From positions 1 through 23,048 of the forward strand of contig DATEHG010000125.1 of the NCBI GenBank assembly GCA_035279705.1: a DNA stretch of 23,048 nt. Direction: 5' to 3'. The translations under genes were made by a program, and so were the position numbers. The stretch's first letter is position 1, and every line of letters begins with the position of its first letter. The DNA comes from DATEHG01 sp035279705. GTDB lineage: Bacteria; Gemmatimonadota; Gemmatimonadetes; Gemmatimonadales; GWC2-71-9. The notes under the pieces are model-generated. The model searched no databases and was not told the origin of the DNA. It saw nothing but the letters and a program-made list of their open reading frames with translations. This document shows positions 1-7,025 of the stretch, one piece after another.

Positions 1-196
1 CCTCGGCGGCCTGGGTCAGCCCGCCGGAGACGAGCATGGCCTCACGCCGCGCGGCCTCGGGCGGCATGCCGCGCCGGATGTTCTCCGCCGTTTCCATTTC
101 GATGTGCGAGTTCAGCTCGGCCCGGAGGTCGCCGTCGCCCCGGTGCCCGGTGAAGAATCCCGCGATGCGGGCCAGTGCGGCGCGCAGATAGCTCAT
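1..196 (-). CDS. ADOP-type ABC transporter permease, N-terminal fragment (runs off the window)
   Basis: Only the first 65 residues are present and the gene continues past the left edge. The fragment matches the cytoplasmic permease-prefix domain of ADOP (FtsX/MacB-like) permeases: an acidic helix with LRAELNSHIEMETAENIRRG, then the PPEAARREAM signature and a following glycine pair. In this family the prefix precedes a first TM helix and duplicated FtsX-like modules. ADOPs are thought to be MacB-type macrolide or lipoprotein exporters, but the substrate cannot be read here. The ATG at 196 overlaps the padR stop in an ATGA junction, so translation is coupled to the regulator gene, the usual PadR-ADOP arrangement in Acidobacteriota and Gemmatimonadota. 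Confidence 0.8.
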   Translation of the reverse strand, partial: MSYLRAALARIAGFFTGHRGDGDLRAELNSHIEMETAENIRRGMPPEAARREAMLVSGGLTQAAE

Positions 197-537
197 GGCG
201 CCTCCTTTTTCGGTGCGAGGAAGGCCGCGATGAGGTCGGCGGTCCGGTGCCATTCACGGGCTTCGCGGGCCAGCTGGCGGCGCCCGGCGGCGGTCAGCGC
301 GTAGAACTTGGCGCGCCGGTTGTTCTCGGACTGGCGCCAATCGGACTTGACGAACCCCTCCTGCTCCAGCTTGAGCAGCGCCGGGTAGAGGGTGCCGTAG
401 TTGAGGGTCAGGCGGTTCCGGCTGGTTTCTTCGATGCGGCGGGCGATGCCGTAGCCATGCAGCGGCCCCAGCACCTCGATGGTTCTCAGGATCATCAGGG
501 CCAGCGTGCCCTGCTGCACATCCAGCTTCTCGGCCAC
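193..537 (-). CDS. PadR family transcriptional regulator
   Basis: A 114-aa winged-helix repressor of the short PadR type. Residues 5-30 carry the family opening (KLDVQQGTLALMILRTI, then GPLHGYGIA), residues 45-62 the recognition region (LNYGTLYPALLKLEQEGF), and 63-90 the wing and LTAAGRRQL hallmark. The C-terminal helix (about 85-108) is the dimerisation helix. The start is a GTG at 537 preceded by AGGA seven bases upstream, and that AGGA lies inside a large palindrome (538-572) that is the probable operator. The gene overlaps the downstream ADOP permease by 4 bp. PadR proteins usually repress their own operon and respond to small hydrophobic ligands; autoregulation here is an inference from the adjacent palindrome. 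Confidence 0.93.
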   Translation of the reverse strand: MAEKLDVQQGTLALMILRTIEVLGPLHGYGIARRIEETSRNRLTLNYGTLYPALLKLEQEGFVKSDWRQSENNRRAKFYALTAAGRRQLAREAREWHRTADLIAAFLAPKKEAP

Positions 538-572
538 GGTACCGTCCTATGGGTTTCCCATATGACGGTACC
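538..572 (-). promoter_or_regulatory. 35-bp palindrome over the padR leader, probable PadR operator or RNA hairpin
   Basis: Two 16-bp arms, GGTACCGTCCTATGGG (538-553) and CCCATATGACGGTACC (557-572), flank a TTT centre. The arms are complementary at 15 of 16 positions, and the inner TATGGG-TTT-CCCATA is perfect. The element touches the GTG start of padR and contains its AGGA ribosome-binding site. It could be a repressor operator, or the transcript could fold and hide the ribosome-binding site. The symmetry is seen directly; the function is inferred from position. Confidence 0.75.
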
Positions 573-617
573 GGGCGGGACCGGATCGCGCAAGAGCGGG
601 GGTGAAACCGGCGGGGG

Positions 618-1058
618 CTACGCCTTCAGGAGCTTGAAGAAGGCCAGCACGTACCCGTCCGCATCCGCCACCTCGAAGCCCCACAGGCCATCGTCGATGA
701 ACGAGAGCGGCTTGACGAACGTGGCCCCGCGCTCCGCGAACTCCCGGAAGACAGATTCCGGATCCTGCGTGTTGATGTAGGCATCCCAGCGCGCCCACTC
801 ATGCCGGGTGTGATTGGGGCGGGGGCCCACCTCCGGCGTGATGGCCTTGAGCATGATGGCGGCGCTGTCGCGACGCACCTGGGCGTAGTAGATGTCATCG
901 GGAGGACCCTGGAACTCCAGCTGGAAGCCGAGGCGGTCGCGATAGTATGCGATGGAGGCCTGCAGGTCGGCGACAATGAAGAACGGAACGATGGAGGCCA
1001 GGTTCTCGTGCGCCACGGAAGCCGTGCCGGTTGAGGCGTGAGTCTGAGTCGGATTCAT
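618..1058 (-). CDS. VOC family (glyoxalase/bleomycin resistance-like) protein
   Basis: A 146-aa protein with the two beta-alpha-beta-beta-beta modules of the vicinal oxygen chelate fold. Module one covers roughly residues 20-75 (IVPFFIVADLQASIAYYRDRL), module two roughly 88-144 (WDAYINTQDPESVFREFAERG, then the WGFEVADADGYVLAFFK ending typical of bleomycin-resistance-like members). The histidine usual at the first metal site is not present (VPFF), so a metal-free ligand-binding role is more likely than glyoxalase I activity. The ATG at 1058 follows an AAGGAG ribosome-binding site at good spacing. The gene stands 36 bp after the cupin lipoprotein gene and probably shares its transcript. The substrate is unknown. 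Confidence 0.88.
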   Translation of the reverse strand: MNPTQTHASTGTASVAHENLASIVPFFIVADLQASIAYYRDRLGFQLEFQGPPDDIYYAQVRRDSAAIMLKAITPEVGPRPNHTRHEWARWDAYINTQDPESVFREFAERGATFVKPLSFIDDGLWGFEVADADGYVLAFFKLLKA

Positions 1059-1094
1059 GGTGAAGCTCCTTTTCCCGGCGTCGGCGCTCTTCGC

Positions 1095-1676
1095 CTAGTG
1101 GACCTCGTCCGCGTACCGCACCTGGTGGCACTCCTTCCGCGCAGCCGCGATGTCGGCATCGGCTGGGCGGACGAAAGTGGTCCCGACTGGAGCCGAGAGG
1201 AAGCGCAGGCACTTCTCGAAACCCGGGGTTTTGAAGAGGAACACGATAGTCGCGGTATCCGCGCCAACGACCCGAAATCCGATCCAGGTGCCCCGCGGAA
1301 CAAACACCAGGGCGCCGGTCTCTCCCCGATGCACGGAGTCTCCCAGGGTGACATCGACAGTGCCCCGGTGCACGAAGATGACTTCGTCTTCGGTCAGGTG
1401 CTTGTGGATCCCGATCGAGTCGCCGGGGGGAAGGTCTTCCATCGCCGCGGTGAAGGCGCGGGAGCCCTGAGTGAGGGGATCCACCTTGATCCAGAGCGGC
1501 CGGCGGCCCTGGAACGTTCGCGCCTTCCCCTCCGCGCGGGCCAGCACCACAGGGCGCCCGAAGTTTGTGGTCGCCTCAGCCGAGTCCTTGGGTGTCTGCG
1601 AACTCGGTGAACGGGAGCATCCTGCCAGGGCGAGGAGCAGGAGGCCGGCGGATCGAACGCTGAGCTGGTGAATCAT
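1095..1676 (-). CDS. exported cupin-domain lipoprotein
   Basis: A 193-aa protein from the ATG at 1676. This start is chosen because it gives a clean lipoprotein signal (MIHQLSVRSAGLLLLALAGC, predicted lipidated Cys20); a longer upstream reading to 1718 would put charged residues in front of the signal. A Ser/Thr-rich linker follows to about residue 40, then a single cupin domain at about 60-150. Cupin motif 1 is present (H91, H93, E98, then HRG), while motif 2 (GALVFVPRGTWIGF) lacks the expected histidine. The metal site is therefore incomplete or different. C-terminal residues 150-193 contain two cysteines. It is probably anchored at the periplasmic face of a membrane; its ligand is unknown. 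Confidence 0.8.
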   Translation of the reverse strand: MIHQLSVRSAGLLLLALAGCSRSPSSQTPKDSAEATTNFGRPVVLARAEGKARTFQGRRPLWIKVDPLTQGSRAFTAAMEDLPPGDSIGIHKHLTEDEVIFVHRGTVDVTLGDSVHRGETGALVFVPRGTWIGFRVVGADTATIVFLFKTPGFEKCLRFLSAPVGTTFVRPADADIAAARKECHQVRYADEVH

Positions 1677-1748
1677 CGGGCTCTTTCGTGGGATGGAGTG
1701 CCTCTCGCAGTCGCGCATAATCCGCGACCCCTCAGCCGCATGGTGGAG

Positions 1749-3071
1749 TCACGTCCCTCCCAGGATCGAGGCACCGACGATGACCGCGTTGTACGCCATG
1801 TGCATGGCGATCCCTGGCGCCAGCGAGCGCGAGCGCAGGCGCAGGCCGGCGGCGACGAGCGCCATGACAATGACGGCCAGAAAGGCTGGCCAGAAGCCGC
1901 CGATCTGGCTGAGGTGCAGGAGTGCGAACAGGCCGGTCGTCGCGGCGACGCCGGGCCACACGCCCCACGCCGTGCCGAAGCCCGCGAGCAGGATCCCGCG
2001 GAATACGAATTCCTCGACCGGCGGCGCGATCAGGATGGCGGAGGCGTTGAAGATCAGGTGTCCGAGGGGCGAGGCCTGCTCCAGGGCCCGGCTCAGATCG
2101 GTGGCCTCTCTCGGGAAGAACGGGACGAGGCGGGGAACCAGGACCACGGTATAGAAGCCGGCCAGCACGGCGCCGAGCGAGGCGCCGAGGAGGAGCGTCG
2201 AGCGGGGAACAGGGCGCCACCCGAGGGCGGCCAGCACGGCGGGCCAGGCGCCGCCACGGAGATTTTTCCGGAGGCGGTAGAGGACGACGAGTCCCGAGAG
2301 CGGTATCGCGATGCAGACGATGCCGAGGAGCTGATCGGCGGTGAGAGACGGCCCGTGCCTGATGGCCAGGGGATGGAGGGCGAACAGCACCCCGGCGAGA
2401 ACGATCGCGGCCAGGAACTGACTGCCGACAAACCAGAGGCCCAGGCGCACGGCCGCCCACGCGCCGAGCGGCAGTGGCTCGTTGCCGGTAGCAACTATCT
2501 GCATGGGACGACCGCTGGAAGAGATTGGCGCGCTCCCGGTGGCGCCGATGCTGCCCGGACCGCTGCTCGAGAAGCGAGATGCACCCACAACGCGCTCCAT
2601 CTGGATTTCGACGGCGCCATCCCGGGCACGGACGGCCGTATTGCCCGTGGCCTGGAACCCGTGCCGCTCATAGAGCCGGGTGGCCGCCTGGTTGCCGCGT
2701 ACCACGTCGAGGCGGATGCGGTCGGCGCCGCGCGCTGCGGCCCACGCCAGCACTGCGTTGACCAGGAGGTCGGCGGCGCCCGATCCTCGCAGTTCGGGAT
2801 GGAGCCACATCGCCATGAGATGGACGACCTCGCCATCGGTGGAGTCCGGAACTCCGGCGGCGAGCCCTTTGCTGACCGGCCCCTCCTCCAGCAGGAAGGT
2901 GGCACCGGTCGAGAGCCAGCGGGTCCAGTCGGCCGGGGAACGGGCGAGCTCGCGCTCGAGGGTCGAGCCGAAGGCGGCGGGGGCGTCGGACAGCGCCTGA
3001 ATGCGGAGTTCCCGGAGCACGGGCTCATCTCCGGGCACGGCAGGCCGCACGCGGACAGCGGGGTGAGGCAT
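1749..3071 (-). CDS. GNAT acetyltransferase fused to a CPBP (Abi) family intramembrane protease
   Basis: One uninterrupted 440-codon frame. Residues 1-162 are a complete GNAT domain: the opening VRPAVPGDEPVLRELRIQAL, motif A WLHPELRGSGAADLLV with acetyl-CoA-binding RGSGAA at 95-100, and the ending RLYERHGFQATG. Residues 163-190 are a Gly/Ser/Pro linker. Residues 200-440 are a multi-pass CPBP glutamic-protease-like domain with all three motifs: EExxxR at 353-358 (EEFVFR), FxxxH at 382-386 (FALLH) and HxxxN at 424-428 (HMAYN). An internal ATG at residue 190 has no ribosome-binding site, which favours a real fusion over two genes. The start at 3071 also lacks a Shine-Dalgarno sequence; a TANNNT box lies 6 bp upstream. 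CPBP proteins process prenylated peptides or act as immunity or anti-sigma-cleaving proteases. What the acetylase contributes is unknown. Confidence 0.85.
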   Translation of the reverse strand: MPHPAVRVRPAVPGDEPVLRELRIQALSDAPAAFGSTLERELARSPADWTRWLSTGATFLLEEGPVSKGLAAGVPDSTDGEVVHLMAMWLHPELRGSGAADLLVNAVLAWAAARGADRIRLDVVRGNQAATRLYERHGFQATGNTAVRARDGAVEIQMERVVGASRFSSSGPGSIGATGSAPISSSGRPMQIVATGNEPLPLGAWAAVRLGLWFVGSQFLAAIVLAGVLFALHPLAIRHGPSLTADQLLGIVCIAIPLSGLVVLYRLRKNLRGGAWPAVLAALGWRPVPRSTLLLGASLGAVLAGFYTVVLVPRLVPFFPREATDLSRALEQASPLGHLIFNASAILIAPPVEEFVFRGILLAGFGTAWGVWPGVAATTGLFALLHLSQIGGFWPAFLAVIVMALVAAGLRLRSRSLAPGIAMHMAYNAVIVGASILGGT

Positions 3072-3119
3072 GCTGCAAAGGTAGCGTCGACGACGCCACC
3101 TCGTCGAACTAGGCGGGCT

Positions 3120-4265
3120 TCACTTGAGATAACTCTTCGTCTGCTGGCCGACGAGAGCGACCAGGTTGCCCATGGCCACTTCCATGTCCACCAGGTGCAG
3201 GCCGAGCCCCTCCACCAGGTCACCCTGGATGTCACGGCTCGCGGGACTGCCGGGGCCGCGTTGGACCGACACCTCGAGATACGAGGCCAACGCGTTGGAG
3301 GTGCACTGTCCCTTCAGCAGCCCCACCACTCGCACAAATGGAGTGGCAATCGGCTGTCCGCCGGCCCGCCATGGCTCGGTGGGCCCCATCGCCAGTGCCG
3401 TCGCTCCTGTCGCGTCGAAATAGCCGTCGAGCGCGGCCGCGCCGCCGCCGGGCGCCGCCGGGTTGGTGCATGCCGCAACGAGCGTCGGGTCGGCCGACCG
3501 CCCGAAGCGGGTGGCCTCCGTCGGCGGCGCCGTGCTGCGGAACGAGGAATACGCCACGACGCACCCGGTCTGTGTCGCCGCCCGGCAGACCGGCAGGTGC
3601 GCAAAGGTGCCTCCCGAGTCCTTCCCGCGGGGCACGAGGACGCCTCCCGGTCCGCCGATGAGCAAAGCGGAGACGATGCGGGACTGCACCGGTGTGCCCT
3701 CGATGTCGCGGCGGATCAGCTCGGTCAGAACCACGGTGCCCTGCGAATGCCCGATCAGCACCACACCCCGGCCGCCATTGTCGTGCGCGAGATAGTAGCG
3801 CCACGCGGCACGAATGTCCTGGTAGCCGACGCGCAGGAAATCAGGTGAAGAGATGCCGGCGGCGTAGGCACGACCCATGGCGGCGAGGGTGAGTTGCCGG
3901 TACATCGGCGCGAAGAGCCGGCACCTGGTGCCAAACCGCGCCAGCTGGAGTCTCACGACAGTGCGTTCGGCTGCGTCCGGAACGAGGTCGCTCAGGTCCG
4001 TGGTGTCCGTCGATACCGTGGGATAGACGTAGAAGCAATCCACCGGCGCCTTGGGGTCCGGCTGAGCCCGCTCCACGGTGGCGCTCCCGTCCGAGGCGAT
4101 CACCGTGGTGGTCAGGTCCACGGCGCAGGCGCCGGGATGATCGGGACGGCAGAGCCAGACCTGCGGGTTGGCGTAGTCCGGCGAAGGAGGGACGGCGGGG
4201 CCCTGCGCCAAGGCGTCCGTCGCCGCGAGCGAGAGAGCGAGGAGTAACAGCCGCGGCGGCCGCAT
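3120..4265 (-). CDS. secreted DUF3089 alpha/beta-hydrolase
   Basis: A 381-aa protein with a signal peptide (MRPPRLLLLALSLAATDALA, cleavage near residue 20-21). The mature part opens with the DUF3089 hallmarks YANPQVWLCRPD, CAVDLTTTVI and DCFYVYPTVS (31-85). A nucleophile elbow GHSQG at 172-176 gives catalytic Ser174, and His357 in GLGLHLVDMEVAMGNL is the likely catalytic histidine. Six or more cysteines suggest disulfides and a periplasmic or outer location. The family looks like esterases or lipases but is not biochemically well defined. The ATG at 4265 lies one base after the stop of the YciI gene, so the two are translationally coupled. Confidence 0.88.
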   Translation of the reverse strand: MRPPRLLLLALSLAATDALAQGPAVPPSPDYANPQVWLCRPDHPGACAVDLTTTVIASDGSATVERAQPDPKAPVDCFYVYPTVSTDTTDLSDLVPDAAERTVVRLQLARFGTRCRLFAPMYRQLTLAAMGRAYAAGISSPDFLRVGYQDIRAAWRYYLAHDNGGRGVVLIGHSQGTVVLTELIRRDIEGTPVQSRIVSALLIGGPGGVLVPRGKDSGGTFAHLPVCRAATQTGCVVAYSSFRSTAPPTEATRFGRSADPTLVAACTNPAAPGGGAAALDGYFDATGATALAMGPTEPWRAGGQPIATPFVRVVGLLKGQCTSNALASYLEVSVQRGPGSPASRDIQGDLVEGLGLHLVDMEVAMGNLVALVGQQTKSYLK

Positions 4266-4266
4266 C

Positions 4267-4659
4267 CTAGTACTTCACCTTGGCGATTTCCTCGCTCGGC
4301 GTGAATTCCTCACCGAAATCCTCGACGTCCATCAGCTTGCGGATCTCGACCACCGAATCGCCGTTCGGCCCCCGCTTCACCCACTCGATGGCCTCCGCCA
4401 GGCTGTCCGCCTTGATGATCGAGAAGCCCGCGATCAGCTCCTTCGACTCGGTGAACGGACCGTCGATGACGGTGCGCTCGGCGCCACTGAACTTCACCTG
4501 CGCCCCTTTGGAACTCGGGGCCAGCCCCTCGGCGCCGAGGAGGATGCCGGCCTCGGCGAGCTGTTCGAAGTACTTCTGCATCGCGGCCATCGCCTCGGCC
4601 GTCGGCGGAACGCCCGCTTCGGATTCCTTCGTGGCCCTGCCGATGATCATGAAACGCAT
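4267..4659 (-). CDS. YciI family (YCII-related, DGPF) protein
   Basis: A 130-aa protein of the sigma70-associated or free-standing DGPF type. It begins MRFMIIGRATKESEAG, and the family signature DGPFTESKELIAGFSII lies at 66-82, followed by the SLAEAIEWVKRGP helix. These proteins have a ferredoxin-like fold related to YciI and muconolactone isomerase. In other genomes they often stand next to ECF sigma factors or DinB/SRPBCC genes, and their reaction is not established. The ATG at 4659 has a strong AGGAG ribosome-binding site. A plausible promoter lies upstream (4708-4736). The next gene, the DUF3089 hydrolase, starts one base after this stop. Confidence 0.92.
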   Translation of the reverse strand: MRFMIIGRATKESEAGVPPTAEAMAAMQKYFEQLAEAGILLGAEGLAPSSKGAQVKFSGAERTVIDGPFTESKELIAGFSIIKADSLAEAIEWVKRGPNGDSVVEIRKLMDVEDFGEEFTPSEEIAKVKY

Positions 4660-4707
4660 GGTGCTCTCCTGGATTTGGTTCGTGCCGGTCGCGGCCCCTT
4701 CGCATCT

Positions 4708-4736
4708 CTGCTATCACGTCGAACGGGACCGGTCAA
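4708..4736 (-). promoter_or_regulatory. putative sigma70-type promoter for the YciI-DUF3089 genes
   Basis: Read on the minus strand, a TTGACC -35 box (4731-4736) and a TAGCAG -10-like box (4708-4713) are separated by 17 bp. The -35 box is close to consensus and the -10 box is weak. An 8-bp palindrome GACCGGTC overlaps the -35 box. The position, about 50 bp before the YciI start, fits. Confidence 0.4.
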
Positions 4737-4761
4737 AATCGACACGGGTTGCGAGAATCTC

Positions 4762-5292
4762 TCAAACGGTTGATTTCAAAGAACGTAGCGCGGGTGCGCC
4801 GTCGGTCTCACCGGCGGCTCGCCACAGCAGCGCTTCGATCTGCTCCCGGTCCGACCGCCCGAACCACCAGCCAAGCCAGGGGAAACTGCCGCCTACGGTG
4901 GCCATGCCAAGGGTGATGCCAAGTAAACCCAGAGTGCGCCAGTTGAGTCCGTCGTGTGCGAGAACGGCTAGATCGCCGGGCACGCCGATAAGCAGGACGA
5001 AGCCCACCCACAGGCTGATGAATACCAGTGGAAACATCGGAACCGCGAACCGCCCTTCGAGTCGGCTGCCATCGGGCGAGATCGCACCCACGAACTGCGG
5101 GGCAAAATCATTCCGCCGCCAGGGCCGCACCCGACGGATCCGGATCTCGTCTTCGGTGACGCTGCCCACCAGGCGGTCCTTGAAGAGTTGCACCCAGATT
5201 GAGGAGACGACTGCCTCCTCCAGCGTGCTCCGGACCAGCGCCGGCGGGCGTCGCAGGGGAATGGCAATCGTGGCGCTGGGAAAGATTTTCAT
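4762..5292 (-). CDS. conserved hypothetical membrane protein (two TM helices)
   Basis: A 176-aa protein that I cannot assign to a named family. Residues 1-75 are soluble and beta-rich (LFKDRLVGSVTEDEIRIRRV, then NDFAPQFVGAISPDG), resembling the common small hypothetical proteins in which a beta domain packs before a helical hairpin. Two hydrophobic segments follow at about 86-105 (FPLVFISLWVGFVLLIG) and 119-145 (LGLLGITLGMATVGGSFPWLGWW). A charged C-terminus (RSDREQIEALLW) follows. The ATG at 5292 has a GGGAG ribosome-binding site. It sits 44 bp downstream of the amidohydrolase gene and may be the last gene of that transcript. Confidence 0.75.
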   Translation of the reverse strand: MKIFPSATIAIPLRRPPALVRSTLEEAVVSSIWVQLFKDRLVGSVTEDEIRIRRVRPWRRNDFAPQFVGAISPDGSRLEGRFAVPMFPLVFISLWVGFVLLIGVPGDLAVLAHDGLNWRTLGLLGITLGMATVGGSFPWLGWWFGRSDREQIEALLWRAAGETDGAPALRSLKSTV

Positions 5293-5336
5293 GGCTCCCG
5301 GGCAAGAGAGTGAGCCTCTGGCGCCAACTCGAGCAC

Positions 5337-6554
5337 TCAGCGACGAAGGCTGTCGAGGACGACCCTCGGGATGAGTATGCCTCCTTGAACGACGGCCGCA
5401 ATCCGCTTCGTATTGTGGATATCCGAGAGAGGGTTTCCCTGCAGCAATACGAAGTCGGCCACGTCCCCGGAGTCTGCCTTGCCGAGGCTATCCCCGACGC
5501 CGAGGAACACGGCGGGGTTCCGTGTCGCAGCCCGCAGCGCCTCCGCCGGAGAGAAGCCCGCGTCCACCAGCAGGGCCATTTCATCGTGGAGGCTCGCTCC
5601 CGGCGTGATGCCGGCGCTGCCGAAGTCCGTCCCGGCGAGGACCGGCAGACCGGTCTCGCGAATCAGCGGAACGAGGGCTGCGAACCCGGCCAGGATGTCC
5701 GGGAACTGACGTGGGGCAAAGGCGCGAAAACTTCCGATGGTCGGGTCGAGCCAGACACTGTTGCGGTGCAGGTGCTGCAGCAGGCGTTCGAGCGCTGGCG
5801 GCTGGCATCCGGGCGGTACCAGTCGATGGGTCGAGGAGTTGAAGAGCACCAGGCATGCGTCCGGAAGAAACTCCAGGTGCTCGATGCTTCCCAGGCCCGA
5901 ATCCGAAGCCTCCTCGGGCGTGAGCGATGCGGCGACATGTCCGGTCAGCGGGATGCCGTGACCTCGCGCCGCGCGCGCGATGGCGAACCACGCTTCCCGC
6001 GACAGCCCCTCGTGCACCTTGATGAAATCCACACCACGCCGGGCCAGCGAATCGACGGCGCGCCGCCCCTCGTCTCCTGACTGGACGAGCGCCAGGCCGG
6101 TATCGGGTGCGAACGACGCACGGCCGTGAAGCGCCAGGCCGACGACGAGGAGCCGAGGACCGCGGACGCGGCCCGCCAGAACTCCCTCGCGCAGCGCGAG
6201 GGTCTCCTCCAGTCCTCCGCTCATCACCCGCGCGCCGGTGATCCCCCAGCTCACCAGCTGACCGGCCGTGTGAGCGTCGTCCATGTGGACGTGCATGTCC
6301 CATAAGCCCGGGATGAGGAACAGGCCGGTGCCGTCGATCGTCTGGTAGTCCGGGGAGGCAGGCACAGGTAGCGCGGAGTCGACTCGTCCGATGCGCCGGC
6401 CGTAGACCAGGACGGTCCGATCGGGAAGCAGCGTACCTCGCTCCACGTCAACCACGGCGACATGAGTGAGGGCGAGCGTTGGCGGTACCGCCGGGCTCCG
6501 GCAGGCAGCCGCGACGGTGAGGAGCAGCGAAAGGCGACGCGCGCTACGGATCAC
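5337..6554 (-). CDS. exported amidohydrolase (imidazolonepropionase-like metal-dependent hydrolase)
   Basis: A 405-aa protein with a complete metal-binding set of the amidohydrolase superfamily: H88 and H90 in WDMHVHMDD, K179 in DFIKVHEG (probable carboxylated lysine), H206 in LTGHVAA, H226 in IEHLEF and D310 in LAGTDFG. The C-terminal ADFVLLQGNPLSDI segment completes the small beta-sandwich domain. The N-terminus (SLLLTVAAAC) is a signal peptide, and Cys18 could be a lipidation site although the -3 residue is not ideal. The start is a GTG at 6554 that overlaps the end of the thioesterase gene by 11 bp, so the genes are co-transcribed. Substrates in this branch include cyclic amides, dipeptides and prolidase-like targets; none can be chosen here. 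Confidence 0.9.
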   Translation of the reverse strand: MIRSARRLSLLLTVAAACRSPAVPPTLALTHVAVVDVERGTLLPDRTVLVYGRRIGRVDSALPVPASPDYQTIDGTGLFLIPGLWDMHVHMDDAHTAGQLVSWGITGARVMSGGLEETLALREGVLAGRVRGPRLLVVGLALHGRASFAPDTGLALVQSGDEGRRAVDSLARRGVDFIKVHEGLSREAWFAIARAARGHGIPLTGHVAASLTPEEASDSGLGSIEHLEFLPDACLVLFNSSTHRLVPPGCQPPALERLLQHLHRNSVWLDPTIGSFRAFAPRQFPDILAGFAALVPLIRETGLPVLAGTDFGSAGITPGASLHDEMALLVDAGFSPAEALRAATRNPAVFLGVGDSLGKADSGDVADFVLLQGNPLSDIHNTKRIAAVVQGGILIPRVVLDSLRR

Positions 6555-7011
6555 CTTGCGCCCGACCTCGCGAGGACGCCGCCGGGTCAGCTCCGCCCCC
6601 CTCGTAGAACAGTGCCTTGGCCTCGGCGGGCCACTCGGTGCCGCGATTGGTCGCCTTATCCACGCAGGCCACGATCATCAGGGCGCGGGACAGCGTCTTC
6701 CCGGTTTCGTCTGCCATGGTGCATTCGATGAAGGCATCGGTCCCGCGGAACTCGCGGACGAACGAGGTGATCGTGATCTCCTGGTCCGCCAGTACGGGCC
6801 GGACGAAATCGATTTCCAGCCGTCGGGCCCAGACGGCATAGGGCAGGGCTGAGAGAGTGGCGGCATCCCAGCCAATACGCTGGCTGAGTCCCTGCATGCG
6901 GTGGTCGACGAAGTACGTCGCGAATCGGCCGGTGCCCACATGATTGTAAGGGTCCAGATCGGAGAACTGGACCCGGTGGGTGGTCGTAAAGACGAGTGGC
7001 TTCCTTGTCAT
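6544..7011 (-). CDS. acyl-CoA thioesterase, hotdog fold (4HBT family)
   Basis: A 155-aa single-hotdog protein. The start at 7011 is chosen because an AGGAGG ribosome-binding site lies seven bases upstream and the family's N-terminal strand follows at once. The active-site region FSDLDPYNHVGTGRFATYFVDHR (16-38, shown in part by DLDPYNHV) is the DxDxxxH helix motif of 4-hydroxybenzoyl-CoA thioesterases, with Asp18 or Asp20 as the candidate catalytic acid. Later strands LEIDFVRPVLADQEITITSFV and FIECTMAD are typical. It would hydrolyse acyl-CoA in the cytoplasm; chain preference is unknown. It lies between a DUF1801 gene (14 bp gap) and the amidohydrolase (11 bp overlap). Confidence 0.9.
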   Translation of the reverse strand: MTRKPLVFTTTHRVQFSDLDPYNHVGTGRFATYFVDHRMQGLSQRIGWDAATLSALPYAVWARRLEIDFVRPVLADQEITITSFVREFRGTDAFIECTMADETGKTLSRALMIVACVDKATNRGTEWPAEAKALFYEGGGADPAASSRGRAQGDP

Positions 7012-7025
7012 GAACCCGCCTCCTG

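Noticed and set aside
2495..3235. A 246-codon minus-strand frame between the GNAT-CPBP and DUF3089 genes
   Set aside because: It overlaps both genes in a different frame and has low-complexity Ser/Pro/Arg sequence without domain features.
1668..3848. A 726-codon open frame on the plus strand
   Set aside because: It lies antisense to the GNAT-CPBP and DUF3089 genes, is very rich in Arg/Gly/Glu and shows no domain. Long antisense frames are expected in GC-rich DNA.
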